Shown piece by piece: positions 24,739-37,800 of a stretch of 64,000 nucleotides of DNA. Each line of letters begins with the position of its first letter. Positions within the stretch are counted from its first letter, which is position 1. Source of the stretch: Ectocarpus siliculosus. Lineage: Eukaryota; Sar; Phaeophyceae; Ectocarpales; Ectocarpaceae. The stretch is taken from contig FN649740.1 of the NCBI GenBank assembly GCA_000310025.1, forward strand, positions 579,728 through 643,727. The letters run 5' to 3'. The notes below the pieces were generated by a model. That model saw only the letters and a program-made list of their open reading frames with translations. It was not told the DNA's origin and searched no databases. The position numbers were made by a program, and so were the translations under genes.

Positions 24739-27429
24739 CACGAAGAACTAAATCCGTCTTCAACTGCGGCCGTAAGGGAGATGTGAACGAAGGCGCGGTA
24801 GGTGGGAACAAATAACAGTCAGGAAACTCATAGGGGGAGAACGAGTGATATTAGCCTTACTTTGTGAGCATTTGTCTCTGTCTGCTGCTGTCTGCTACAG
24901 ACGAACCACGCTTGTCTGCGTAGGTATCGATATTTTCATGAGGTCTGAGGTCTGTTGTGTTCGATGTGTTGAGCACATTTGTTGTACCAGTTGTTGGAAA
25001 CAACATGTGCTACATATGAAGATAACATAAGGACTCACTGAAAGTGCGGGGGGGGTATGTACGCTTGCACCGTGGTAGATAAGCAGCAGAGGGGCAGCGG
25101 GGGGGCGAGAGGTGGTCCACAGCAGGACAGGAATACAGCAGTAGGAGCAGAGGTTCAGGTTCGGGTCGCGCTTCGGCTGCACCGGACGCGGCGAAATACA
25201 TAACAGTCCCGGGTATGGGGTGAGAATTCCGCGGAGCCCCAAGAGATCTGGCGCGGCGTTGGTTGGTGGTTCGTGCCCGGTGCATCAGTCAGGCACCTGA
25301 ATACTACCCACCGTGGCAGCCAGATCCTTCCCCATCCAAACCACCGTAACTCTCTATTCGGAGTACTCGTGCATGCCGCAGATTAGCCAAATCTGACCTG
25401 TACCAGAGACGGCCCGATCACAACTTCACTCATAAAAAAAGTGTGTGGTGATGTGTGACAAGGGCACCTCTGGACTCGGAGTGAAGATGACCTTGCTGGC
25501 GAGAAGGGACCTAGCGAAAGTGCGGGAGATGGAATGCGGAGAGGGAAGGGGATGGAAAATCTGCCCGGATCACGGGTTTGTCGCGATGATGGAGCTGCTG
25601 TGCGGTACCGGCATGTCCTGACATTAGATTGTAGGTAGCTTGTGGTGTGCAGCCACGGACCGTTTCCTTACATCCTTCTCTCTCGATTTGAAGCGAAGCC
25701 GTGTAGTCTCTGTGTTTTTCGGGGGGTGTCTGTAATCTTGGACCGCCACCCAGTCATTCCTAAAAATGACGAATCGAGACCCTGCGGCGTGAAATTTGCT
25801 GTGCGGTTGTGAAGTTGCCGTTGGGTGTGAAGCCTCTTTCGACCGAGCCAACTTGCGCACGAGTTAGGGAACCCATGAATGAGTCCGAGAGTTTGCCATG
25901 ACGAACCATTAAGGCCGCTTCTAACTGCTCTCGCACATACTTTCCTCGCGGGGTGGTGATGACGATAATATCTTGAAGGTTCAATATTCGGAGCGAACAT
26001 TCATCTCTCTCCCATTCGTTCCCGCTTTTGTTTGAGCTGGCCTGGTCTGGACGTTGCTTTGCCCCGATGTGAACGGCGTTTTTTTTTTTGCGCGCGCGAA
26101 TCCGGAACAAGCGAGGGCGATGATTACCACTTTCGAGGCTAAGGCAACTTTGTAGTGGCTAACTCCCCGAAAACCGCATATGAGCCCATCTGATAGTGGA
26201 AGTAGAGAGCGTAGACTGCTGTAGTCGATGCTCTAGAGTGCTAGTCGTTGTTGGCCGAAACAGCTCTGAGTCTGTCGTTGGCCATGGACGGCTCCCGGAC
26301 GATCATGCTTGTACGCGATACGGCATCTCATGCTACAACCACGGGCAGGTCCGTGTTCTGTAATAGGACGCTTACATGGTTGCATTCTTTGTGTGGAACG
26401 CCCTTCGTCATGGCAACCTTTGCGCGATGCCCCGTGAAGGCTGACGTGGTAGGGTGGTGGTGACTTAAAATTCCTGTTACAAGAGGCATGAAACAGCCGT
26501 GACGATCTCTCGTTACTTGAGCAGCACAGTCAGTGTGTTGCTGTCGCTTGTTGCGGTTTGGCTAGAAGATTCTTGTTTGTTGTTGCTTGCTTTGCACGTG
26601 GGATGGGGTTGGTTGGCCTGTCGTTTCCTACACTCACTCTCGACACCCATCGTGCAGAACGGCTTCTACTGCTCCTGCAGCCGCGCTACCCTTTTTGAAT
26701 GTCCCCTACGGAACATCGCCCGCGGGACAACAACAAAACAGCAGCCGCCGGAGTCAGTTACTGTTGCACACACACGCGATTTGTGCCAGCGGGTACAAGG
26801 TGAGAACTTGTAGGTTGATGTTTTTATGTTTCCTGGTGACGGCCAGCTGTAGACCACGTGCAGATGATGGGCTCGCCTGTAGTCATCTCTCGCGTGCAGT
26901 CACGCGACGCGAAGTCAACCGCGACATGTGTCGTTGTGAAGGCGTACCGATTAGGGTAGGAGTCAACTGACAGATATCTTGGTAAATGGATGTTTCTTAA
27001 AATCGTGGTATTTTGAATGATTGACTCTGTCTCTTCCGTCGTTTCTGCCGCCACAAAACCGACACGCAGGAGTTTGTGCACACTTGCCATTTGATACCCC
27101 ACATCAGCCGAGCTACATCAGCTATCTGTCAGGCTATCGTGCCCCTCCCGTAGTCACCACTCGCCTGTTGTCACGCGTGCGGACAGAGAAGAAACCACCC
27201 TCAAACGCGGGTAGGTATCCAACACTTTGAGTGGCTCACTGCTGTGTCTCTTGCGTATATTTAGTCGTCACGAATATGTACCCACATGCGGGAATTCACC
27301 AACCAAACCGTACTTGCATTCCCTATTTGTGTTGACGTCAAACGGCTGCATCAATCGTCAAGCAAGCGAGCGTGTCCCTCTCGGCGGCGAAGCCAGGCGA
27401 CAGCCAGCGAGACGGGTAAGAAGAGATTC

Positions 27430-27832
27430 GCCGGTCCTTTCTTCTGCCGGGCGCCGATCGATCGGTCTCGAAGCGCCATACTACCGGATGCTCGACCTGA
27501 CGGGAGGAGTTAACTTCTGGAGCGGGATGCCCCGTGTCGTGTACCTTCAAGACCACGAGAGCATGCGCGGTTTCAGGGACAAGCCGAATGAGTCCGACCT
27601 ACCTCACGCGGATTGCAGCCATTCGGAGACTCCCGATTCTCCGCAATCCTCGTCAGGTAGGATGGACTCCGTCGGCTTGTCCTTACCGCCCCACACCTCT
27701 CTCGTGGCCTTGAAGGTACATGAAACGGGGACAATCCGTTCCAGGTGGTGGCGCAGCCTCCTAGGGTCGAGCATCCGGTAGTACGGAGCATCGTGGCCGA
27801 TCGGCGCCCGCCAGAAGAAGCAAGAGAAGGGA
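27430..27832. repeat. Imperfect ~400-bp foldback (inverted repeat) element
   Basis: Two arms of about 200 bp face each other around a centre near 27631. Anchor matches: TACTACCGGATGCTCGACC at 27479-27497 against its exact complement at 27765-27783; CGGGCGCCGATCG near 27448 against CGATCGGCGCCCG near 27802; GTACCTTCAAG near 27541 against CTTGAAGGTAC near 27710; and ACAAGCCGA near the centre on both sides. Between anchors the arms differ by scattered substitutions and small indels. It could be a MITE/foldback remnant or the source of a long hairpin RNA. Confidence 0.8.
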
Positions 27833-28368
27833 CGGGAGCAAACTTCGAAAGAGCAAGAAGCCCCCAGGGACCGAAGAGCGAAGTGAGTGCATTGTTGTGT
27901 GTGTCGCGTGCGTTCTGCATGAACGTGTGCGGTGCCGGCCCTCCTGCGTTTGTTGTTTTATTCTGCTTGCCGCTTGTTTACCTCATCTCCACGTTTTGTT
28001 GCAACTGTTGTTGTAGTGCTTTGTCTCTTTTCATACTTTTCCTGTTATCGGTTGTTTGCGGCGAAGTTAGTTGCTGCTCCTTTGTTGTTGTTGGTAAGAC
28101 ATTAGGTGGATATTGTGTCGGTCCCCCCTTTTTGCTTCATTTTTCTCTCCTTTTTTTAATTATCTTTCCTTTCTCACCTCTCCCTCTTTCGTTTCCGGAT
28201 TCAGGTGCAGCCTATGCCTGAAGCCCACGATTGCTCATGACCGACCCTCAGCTTGGACTGCAGCAGTACATGGTCATAATGGCGCAGCCTCGAGTCCTTG
28301 TTTTTCCGTATGCATTGAGCATTCGCTTTCTTCTGTATATTGCGTGTACTTTAGTGAGACATTGCGGT

Positions 28369-28550
28369 GGTAGGATGGGTAAATTTAAAAACAACCTTGT
28401 TACCTAGGCATGTGTGTGTGGGTAGCGAGGTTTGTTTACGCGAGCGAGTCTTCCTTGCATACGATTTGCATGGATGGATGGTAGGATGGGTAAGAGCTTT
28501 TGGGGGATGCACGAGGGGGTTGAGAGGTTTGTTTACGCGAGCGATTTTTC
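28369..28550. repeat. Short tandem duplication (~100 bp)
   Basis: GGTAGGATGGGTAA occurs near 28369 and again near 28480, and GAGGTTTGTTTACGCGAGCGA near 28427 and again near 28524. This indicates a diverged tandem copy of roughly 100-110 bp. No coding content recognised. Confidence 0.75.
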
Positions 28551-29469
28551 GTGCGTGTGCATATGGTGTTGTTCTCTCTCAGGGTGACCAATCGAAACAG
28601 TTTTTTTTCGTACATGTTCCAATCAAAGAGCTCGGTCATACACACAGAAGCACCGAATGGCACGTTGTTCGGTTGGTAACTTTGTAGACCTTGGCTCTCT
28701 AGGTTACGGGTTCGAATATCTCCAGCGCATGGTCTCGAGTCCACACGATCAAGAGGGAACAGGGACTGCAGACCCTTGTTCGCGTCAGTTGTTGAAGGCA
28801 TATACCGCAGGGAGGACAACAAACTTCTGTCTTCGTGTGTGACCCCAGCTGGTAACGTCGGTGTGTACGGCAGTAGACCGATGGCGCCCAGACAACACGC
28901 GGTTAGTTAGTGGGACGAAAAACGCACGGCATCATTCAATTTCCTCAGCTGAGTCTCCAACGGCAACACGCCAAAATTTTGGTTTCACTCCATGCAATCT
29001 TCACCATCAAAATGAACAATGTATTTCTTTTGTTGCGCCCAAGCGTGGCGATCGTGCGCCCGCGCGCATGTAGTTCTCTTCTCACTCGTCATGATGAATT
29101 CTTGGCGATTTTTAGTTCGGTCTCGTGTGCGTCTCGATCAAATAAAAAGCAGCTCGACAGGAAGGGGAGGGGAAACCATGTGTACAGCAGCACAAGAGTA
29201 CTACATGCCACTCTTGCACGCGCCCTGACCCCGCCCCACATGTGCCCGCTGCCTCATTTGTCGCCCTTGCCGGCGATCTCCCGTGAAAGTCAGGAATCCC
29301 ACCCCCGCCCCTCATTACGCCTCCCGAACCAAGTGGGCGGTGGAACTCCCTTTTCAGGTGTAAGCGCGCATTTTCTGCAACAAGAGCATTGAACACTCTG
29401 GCACACTGGCACCATCGCATTTGAGGCCGTGCTGCGGGTACGGCCCTACACCCGAAGCCACATTGATCG

Positions 29470-32400
29470 ATGTCCATATTGTCCAAGAGATGTGCTCTCT
29501 TGCTGCTAGCAGATGCAGTACTTCTCGCCAACCTTGCCATTGGGTTCAAATTGAACCTGGACACCAGGCCAGCTACAGCACCGCTAACGAGACGATGCAC
29601 GATGGACAGCATCTCGTTCAGAACGGAGGTTCACATCCCCACGTGGCCGCAGCATTCTCAACTGGGCTATGCAGACTCTTTCTTGCTACTGGGGTCATGC
29701 TTTAGCGATAACATTGGAACGCGGCTGTCCAACGCGAAGTTCCAAACTTCGATCAACCCCTCGCATGGTGAGTCAGTATTGCAGTGGGAGGCAGGCCCAC
29801 ATCGAGATAAGATACCACAGAAGCCGGATGGTGGCACACACAACTCTCCGGCAGAAAACACTGCTGTAGTTGTATAGCAGTACAGCACATTCACGAGTTT
29901 GGGTGCTGCCGGAACGCAAAAAAGTATACGCAACGGATGGTACGCATGTGCTGTATTTCAAGTGACTTGATGCAACTGGCACTACCGTACCCTCATGTGT
30001 TGCACGTAAGCATGGAGCCTCTTTGCTACCCACACTGTGGGTAGCAAAGAGGACCCACACCATTGAGAGATATGCTTGTTCTGCGCTGCTCGTATACTCT
30101 GCTGCCTCATGCTGCTGTTGTGGCCCTTCGCGGCACCATTGCTCGTCGACGTGCAGGACTCCTTTTCAGCCCGCTGTCGGCAGCAGCGGCCTTGGACAGG
30201 ATGGTGTCCGGAGTTCCCTACGAGGAGGATGCCGAAGGGGTGCTAGTGTTCAGCGAGGGCAAGGGGTTGTGGTCTAGCCTGGAGCATCACAGCTGTTTCT
30301 CGTCGACTTCGAGGTGACGTTCATGAGAAACGGGATGGTAGAAGTGCGCGGTGCTTTGCACCAATATAACGCCACTGGAACTGTACAAATTATGTATAGT
30401 CTATGCAGAGGCCGGAACATGCGGCAATCAACGTGAAGACAACCACCACCACCACCACAAGAACAACAACAACAACAACAACAACAACAAAAGCTTTTGA
30501 TGTGATGGTCGACGTATCCAAAATAGCATGTTTCGCTGAAGGCCACCGCAACAGCAGTAGGAGGCCCGGTGGTTGACACCGCAACTACCTTGTGGCATGG
30601 TTTGTGCACAGATACCACCATACCCAAAACTCTCCATCAATTCCGTTCCTGCCCACCCTGACGACAACACATTCAAGGAAGGACTGCCTACGCGGGATGA
30701 ACGCGGCCTTGGCAAAGGGTCGAGAAGACCTCCTGTCGGCTAGCTGTATCTTCATCACTCTCGGAACGGCGTGGGTTTTCCGGCATCGCGAGGTATGCGT
30801 GCTGATATACTGTAAGATACGTGTGAGGCGCTCAAGAGTTGAACACGGCGTTCTACTACTGCTATCTTGGCTAAGCATCCTTGAATCACCCCCCCGTATT
30901 ATTTGATTTGAACCCACATCTAGCCGTCGTCTATAGTACGTACGCATACGACGAAGACGGTTAGGAGACCCATCCTGCGGAGGGAACCAGGATCTTCCAG
31001 TCGCGAAGCATCAAGCTATGAAAGCAAGAGACCAACCTGATCAGGCGAAATACATGTGTATGTCAACATCCACCGATTCTCTCGCCCGCATCCCTCCCTC
31101 ATTGCTCCTCAACAGTCAGGCAAAGATGTCGCCAACTGCCACAAGCTCCCCGGGTATCAATTCGACCGTCGTATCGTCTCCGTGGACGAGATCGCCCAGG
31201 CCCTGCACCGCGCGCTGTCCAACATGCTTCGCGCAAACCCGAACGCGCGCGTGTTGCTAACAGTAAGCCCGGTGCGCCACTGGCGAGACGGGGCGGTCGA
31301 GAACAGCAGGAGCAAGGCGCATCTGTTGGCCGGAGCGCACGCCGCGATCGATTCGTTGCGTGCGGCAGGCGTCGGGGAAGGGGAAGGGGACGGAGGCCCC
31401 GGACGAGTCGCCTACTTCCCGAGCTACGAGATCGTCAATGATGATTTGAGGGATTACCGGTTCTTCGAGTCGGATATGATCCACCCCAGCGGCGTGGCAG
31501 TGGACTACATCTGGGACAAGCTCACGGGGGCGATGTTTTCGGACGATGCCATGCGGACCATGCAGGAGGTGAGGGCCTCTCAAGGTTGGACTGGACAGCT
31601 GCCGTCACCGACGTGCTTTCCCTTCCTTTTCGGCATTCGGCGCGCAACGGTTATTTCTCCCACAAGGCCCTGCGCCCTCTCTTTCGAACGTGCGAACAAC
31701 AAGAAGTGTGTCTCGAGCAGTATTGTGATCGGAGGGATGCCCGCCCAAATAATATGTTCACCGCAACCGTTACTTTCCTTTCACTATCTCGTCGTTGGGT
31801 TTGGTACGCTCTCCGTGAAAACTTTTTTTCGGGCACCCGCAAGTGTTCGCTTGACACGCTGCGGTACGGTAGCGGTGTTCCGCGAGGCCTGTTCGGTGCT
31901 GGACCCAAGCCTAGCTTGGTCCAGTGTTCTCTTCTTCACGGGACTTCTGGAGTGCAGCAATTGCCACAGCTTACATAGTAACCTCTTGTTTTTCCTGAGG
32001 CTCGCTCCTTATATCTTCCGCCCGGAAACCAAGAGAGAGAGGATGGGATTAGCATATGATCTGGTTCAGGTTCTTTTGTTCGAAAAATCCTCAAGTCCCC
32101 AACTTCTGAACGGATACGAAGCTCTTGAGTGATAGCGCGATCTGTATGGTATTGCCGTCCCAGGCACTCTATACGGTGTTGCACACGGTGACTAACATGA
32201 TTGTTCCGGTCTTCATATAACCCACAAATACAGCCAGCGTTTGCTCGTCGCAGTGCTATTCTAGCTGCGCACCACGTGTCACACAAACATGGGGCCCCCC
32301 CCCCCCCCCGCGGAAATGCATGCCCTAAGGAGGCCTCTCTCTCTCTTCAAAATACGGAACCGCACTCTGTCTTCGCTTCGCTCGAGACGACCCCAACGAC

Positions 32401-32635
32401 TCGCGCCTCTCCTTTCGCTAACGTCTCATCAACCCTTCACCAGGTCCAGAAGGTCGTGCAGGGGACGGAGCACCGACCCTTCAATCCCAAGAGCGATGCT
32501 CACCAGAAGTTTCTGAGAAAGCAGCTCCTTAAGGTTGACAACCTTGAGCGAAGGTACCCGGGCTTGAAGCTCGACGACGAGCGAGGATTTTTTCAGGCCC
32601 AAGTTCTGGAGCCCGTGGCAGCTTCTGCACATTGA
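29470..32635 (+). CDS. GSCFA-domain protein, 5 exons
   Basis: Member of the GSCFA family, related to SGNH/GDSL hydrolases and of unsettled substrate. Exons 29470-29767, 30157-30313, 30678-30792, 31116-31568 and 32444-32635 give 404 residues, with phase kept. The first 25 residues (RCALLLLADAVLLANLAIGF) look like a signal peptide, and the G-F at its end could make it plastid-directed; secretion is the alternative. Family landmarks in order: FRTEVHIP (50-57), LLGSCFSDNIG (73-83, the name-giving GSCF motif with the likely serine), LLFSPLS, ITLGTAWVF, NCHKLPG (near 197-203), SPVRHWRDG (241-249), YFPSYEI, and DLRDYRFFESDMIHPSG (300-316) carrying the Asp/His pair expected of the hydrolase fold. The C-terminal exon is charged and probably helical. 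Family assignment is firm; substrate and compartment are not. Confidence 0.92.
30018..30052. repeat. Perfect palindrome, 17-bp arms, 1-nt centre
   Basis: CCTCTTTGCTACCCACA (30018-30034), one C, then its exact complement TGTGGGTAGCAAAGAGG (30036-30052). Located in the first intron of the GSCFA gene. Confidence 0.95.
30439..30490. repeat. (ACC)n and (AAC)n microsatellites
   Basis: About six ACC units followed by about nine AAC units in the second intron of the GSCFA gene. Confidence 0.9.
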
Positions 32636-34812
32636 TTGATCGTCCCGACATGCCGTTTCCTCGGCGTCATAGCTCATAGTTCGTGTGCTCTGTCGCGTGT
32701 CTTGCAGCGGATACGGAGTCGGCGTGTGGGATTGCGAGAGACGAAAAATGTGGAGGTGTAAGATCAAGTTTGACTGGTGAAGTATCGCACATCTGTTGTA
32801 ATAAAAAAATTGTTATAGATACACGTAAGGGGCGGTTGTGGTGCGATGCGCGTGTTTGAGCGTTGGTTACGTTTGCTCCACACGAGAGGCGTCTGATGTG
32901 ACAAATAATAGATAGAGATCCTAGAACAGTATCAAATGGTGCTAGACACGCCCCGGGCTACTCGTTTTGGACCATCCTCGCACAACCTTGTTGCAATTTT
33001 CGACCGCCATGCTCACTCTGTCCACCCGCACCACTAGCAACACATGGTTTCGGGTGGGAGCAGCGTGGTTTCGGTTCAAGAATGCGGTGTCCATATACAC
33101 CCTAAGACAGGCAGCAAACAGTAGACGGCCGGTTGCGCCAGGAAGGGATTTTGTGTTCTGCATTTGAGCAATGTATGTGCATGTTTTTTTCTTGCAAGTC
33201 TTGTGGGCCGCTGCGGAAGTGGGCGCCGAGGCTCGGGGCTGGCTTAGCCATCGACACGGTGCTGCAGCTTTTCGCGACAACAGCGATCAGCGTAGTGAAC
33301 CTTCCCACCTTGTGGGCATCGCTTGCAGGCGCAGCACTGAGTTATTTCTCTTCCTCGACCTTGAAGTCTGCCACAAGCAAAGTGCGTATGGTACAATACA
33401 ACTGAACAGTAGTGGAAAACCACGTTCCCTTTTGTTTCGACAACCAATCGGTTACGGCTCCGGTGTAGACCACACCCGCTTTTTCCCAAAGAACCGGCTT
33501 CCATCGGTTTTGGGCGCGTTGGAGGAGCTACTGACACGCAACAGTCACGTGTGACACCACCGTACATAGAGGGGTATGCATATATATGTGTGAGCATCAA
33601 CACAAGGCATGATACACGTTAGTGAGTAGTGTTTCTTAGGCACATCCTTTTCAAAGATCCGGAACAACAGGGCGTTATTAAATCAAGGAAGCGGTTGGTC
33701 CAAAGACGGTTCTCTTGACTGTTCAGTCAGACTCTATACCTTCCTTTCCCCCTATCGTTTTCCATCAAGAACAGCACAGACCTCTTTGCCGCGATGGTAC
33801 GCACTATAATTCCAGCGCCGCCCGTGCACCTCTCTACTCTCTATCTGGCGCCATACAATATTTCGCCTCTCCTGCAAATAATTTGCTTCGTTGGGAAGAA
33901 ATCATGCCCATGTGTGCCAACTACAAGGACTATACTTGACCTCAACGCAGTCTAAACTATCACAAGTCCTGCTTGACTTCAATGTAGCCTATCTGTGTCT
34001 TCTTTTCTACGTTTTCAACGGGACAAGGATGCCCCCCTCAGAAGGCCAACCAACCATGGTTTCACCACAGCACAGGGCAGCCAACCCATGAGAACGTGCC
34101 AACTCTGCCTTCCCCGCGTCTCGAAGAGACATCGAAGAGGGAGGTGTGTACAAACCCACGTCGGCTCCCGAATATCAAACATGCCAGTCAACCTTCAGGT
34201 ATGCCAGAGAACAAAAAACCGCGCCCTCGGCATTATCGCTGGAGGGAGGCGGCGCTCTCGTAGGGCCTGAACTACTTCGAAACACAAGAAAACTCGCCCG
34301 AACGAAGGGGACCCAACTTTCCTCTCTTCGCCCTAAAATATTACCAGCAAACTTATTCAAAGCACACATGGCCACCGGGCAAGAGCGAATATTTCTAAGT
34401 CATTGCCTAAACAAAACAAACGGGATCAGTCGACACGGCTCGATTTCCACAAACACCGGTCAATTACCAAGGATTGCGGTGGGGCGGACTAGACTAACCC
34501 CGAGCTTGCGACCTAAAAAAACAGCAGATTCCTCCGCGAAATGGGCTTTCAAGCGCAACACATCCACCGAATGATACGATGATATGCGTACGAGGTTGGG
34601 AATGAGAAACGAGGCCCATCTTCAGCAGGACAGCTAAATGCCCTCCGCCCCTCTCCCGTGCCACCCCATGACACACGCAACAAAAACACGCGCGGGATTG
34701 GGAGAGAGGAGACCTGTACGATGCCAATCCTCCCGTGCTTCGAGAGAATCCCAGGTCGTCGTTGTTACCACAACGAAGGGCCTTCCTTCCTTCCTTCCCT
34801 GTCCGTGGCTCA
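32636..34812. other. Convergent intergenic region with one exon-like fragment
   Basis: About 2.2 kb between the stop codons of the GSCFA gene (plus) and the PDZ gene (minus). Apart from the candidate isolated exon at 33199-33381 I see no supported gene. Both 3' untranslated regions must lie here. Confidence 0.55.
33199..33381 (+). pseudogene. Isolated exon-like fragment of an unknown, hydrophobic protein
   Basis: A 61-codon open segment preceded by a strong acceptor (T-rich tract ending in TTGCAAG) and followed by a donor-like AAA|GTGCGT, with phase 0 at both ends. The peptide has a basic start (LRKWAPRLGAGLAIDTVLQL) and two moderately hydrophobic stretches. I could not find partner exons on either side. 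It faintly resembles the helical part of DUF726/TMCO4-type proteins, but this is only an impression. It may be a relic of a lost gene, an exon of an unrecognised gene, or chance. Confidence 0.25.
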
Positions 34813-37800
34813 CTAGAACAGGCCGTACCACGGCTTCTTCTTTTGGACCTTGGTGTCGTCCGACAGCTCTCTCAGCAGGCGGTCCCTCTTGTCTTCCTCG
34901 GTTTCCTAGACGCAACAAACGGACAAAATACCCAATGCAAGTACAGCAGAGAGGAGGAGATGAATTGCTGCTGTTGTTCGTTGTTGCTGCCGCAACTACA
35001 TATTTTGAGTTGGTCTTGTTGGAGTCACCTTTCAGCAACCAACCCCTTTGATCTCTTGCGCTCGCCGCGGTTCGGGTAAAACGTCAAAATCACGTTTCTT
35101 TCGTGTGTGCCGTGACGGATGGGCGACTCGGATATTGCTCACTAGACAAGGAGGAGGGGGAAGGGGCAGCAACAAATACACGAATTCACCTTGGGCGAAC
35201 CCCGGCGTTTGCACAAACAGCACGAAACCTTCGAGGTACCACCGTCTCACGGTTAGCAACGGTGAATTCCACGGTAAATTCCACGGTACATGCCACGGTT
35301 CGTTGACATGGTGCGCACCTTGGCGTCCTGGAGCCTCTTCAATCTGGCCGAGTCTCGTGCCATCTTCTTCTCGGCCTCTTTCGAGGTTTCCAGGACAAGC
35401 TTCACCGTCGGCCCACTCCGAATCTACGTCATAGGTATCAAGTCGAAATCAAATTGGGGGTGGTGCAGAATGAACGTGGGGGTCCCGCAGAAAGGTCCAT
35501 GCCGGGGAGAATCCAGAGACGGCACAGCGTGCAAAAGGCCGAACTTGTACAGATTGACAGTGGCAGCCTCCCCAATGGCGTCACACTGTTGACAGACGGT
35601 GGCCGCACCACCACACAACATTTTCGTTCGCCAGCAAGGTATTTACGACATCTCCCGCTGCCTCATTGTATACAACATGCAGCAGTACAGATGCCGGAGT
35701 GCCGTTTCCCCATCTCATCACATCCGGGAACCTGAAACAAACCCACCCTGTATGCCAACCAGAAAGTTCCAACTTGTTCCAAAATCCTTTGCCTCCCGGC
35801 TGATCATCCCAATCATCCGTTTTTGTCATCATTTCATGGGACTGAACGTACAATGCTTCGTTTCAAGGCACAAAATCGACAAGCACATCGGGCGAGCTAG
35901 GCACGGCGAATATTAAAGACACGCTCGCCCACCCTGATGGCCGACTGCACGCGGCTCAGCCCGACGCCCTGCGCGCTCCAGATCTCCTCTCCGAAGGTCG
36001 CGGAAACGAAGGTGATCTTGTCTCCGACCTGCAATGCAACGACAGCACATCATCGCCCAGGGGGATGGATACATACGCCAGGGGTGAAGGTTTGCCGACG
36101 TGTCGGCAAGGGCTGCTGTGAAACACTATAATAATAGAAATGCTTTTGATTGAGATGCCCTAAGGTGGGGGTGCGCGAGACACGTGCGTCTGTCTTGAGA
36201 CCAAAGAAAACCGCCAAACGCTCGCGTTAGTATGTACACGAAATTCTAGCATGAACACTGGCGCGCAGAGCACGCGGGGGCACACCATCTTAATTCCCCA
36301 CACCGAGACACCAAAAGAACCATCGCCGCCACGATTTGCACATGCATACCACCAGCGATGTCGAAAGGGTTGTTATTGAGGTCGGGCAAGAGAATCTCAC
36401 GTTGATCTGCTTCTTTCTCGAGGCGTTGCTTCCGGGGACAATCTCCACAATGTACACGTTTCCTCGCTCATCCTCCTCGAGAACGAGTCCCATCGGCTAG
36501 AATACCGATCCCACCGCATCGATATCGACACCAGCAAGAGTCAGAAACGACGACAGCAGACGGCAGTGTTAAGGCAGCAGCGACACGCGACGAATGGCAA
36601 AAACAGTAGTCGGCGAGAACAGTGCAAATTGCGGCAAACATATGAAGTGCAGACATTTTTTAGAAAGTAAACATTACCTCACAGAAAGACTACCCGTTCG
36701 AGATATAACCTCAGTCGAAAGGGATGTGGTCAAGTCTTTTCAGTAAGTGGATTGAAACCGACTGGAGACTGGGCGTATTTTGAGTTTGTGTAAGCCTTAC
36801 ACTGAGTTATCAGTGATGCCACTTGGTGCTAAGAACAAAAGCATCTGTATGGGCGGACACATTCTCAACAGACATTTTAGCAGCAACAACAACAACACGA
36901 AACACAAAGCACACCAACGCACGACAGGACCAACACTTGCGGGTGTGCCAAAAATGAATTGCACCGCGTCAATATGCTATAGTCGTAGGTACCTTTTAGA
37001 ACAAGCTATAGTCGTAAACGAAGGTGCTCATAAACGCAGGAGGTATATCACCGCCGTTGCTTCGTAGCTAACGTGGGGCTGCAGAACGATGTAACCTTTG
37101 TTGGGACACCAACGTGCCCTGAGCAATTTACGGCTGCGGTTCGCACAATTCAACAACACGGGCTTCCGCCGCATCATCATGTTCTCACCTTCCTGAGCTC
37201 CACCACTCGGTCGTTGGGTCCGACCTTCCGGGCAGCACGCGCCATGTTGGACAGCTGCCGTGCGGCCTCTTCGTCCTTCTTGCTGGCCATGCTAAGCATG
37301 CCCCTCGAGGGCTGGCGGGAGACGGCGGAGGTCGAACCCGATGGACCCTTCACGCACACGAACATGATTGGGTGAAATTGGAAATAGACCGGGTTGGGGA
37401 TGAAATCAGGAAGGTCTTGCGGGTAGGTCGAGTCGAAGCTGCTTGGCAATAGGCGCAGAACGCAGGTGGCTTTTCCGAACCAAATGTTTTGACCCTTTCT
37501 TTCGTTTGGGTCTGAGCTCACAGGCGCGCGTCTTGCTTGGTTCAGTAGCTGGTTGTACCCGTCTAGTGTGCCAAAGGCCAAAGGGTATGAAATCATCTCA
37601 CGCTTGATACTGCTGTGGTTGGGATTGTTGATTTTGGGGTTGATTCGCTTTCGCGTAGCGTTACCGTACCACCCGCTCTTAGCAACCTTGAGAGACAATC
37701 GCGGTGCACACTTGTCCCTTGCGAAAATGAATACCTATGCATACACCCCTACTCTCAACGGACGAACGACATAGAAAAGGGCGATCGGTCGGGAAGCCAT

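Larger units (their letters stand above)
24739..29469. other. Long intergenic region with repeats
   Basis: About 4.7 kb between the starts of the divergent SDR (minus) and GSCFA (plus) genes. No exon with matching splice sites and a recognisable family was found, although many short open frames exist. It contains the foldback element at 27430-27832, a short tandem duplication at 28369-28550, pyrimidine-rich DNA around 28130-28200, and both gene promoters at its ends. Confidence 0.6.

Noticed and set aside
27227-27781. 184-codon open frame on the plus strand
   Set aside because: It runs through the left arm and most of the right arm of the foldback element, has no family resemblance and no splice context. 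The open frame is a by-product of GC-rich inverted repeats.
28655-28730. tRNA-like sequence with GGTTCGAAT
   Set aside because: The bases on either side of the TTCGAAT loop do not pair as a T-stem, and no matching acceptor or anticodon stem was found.
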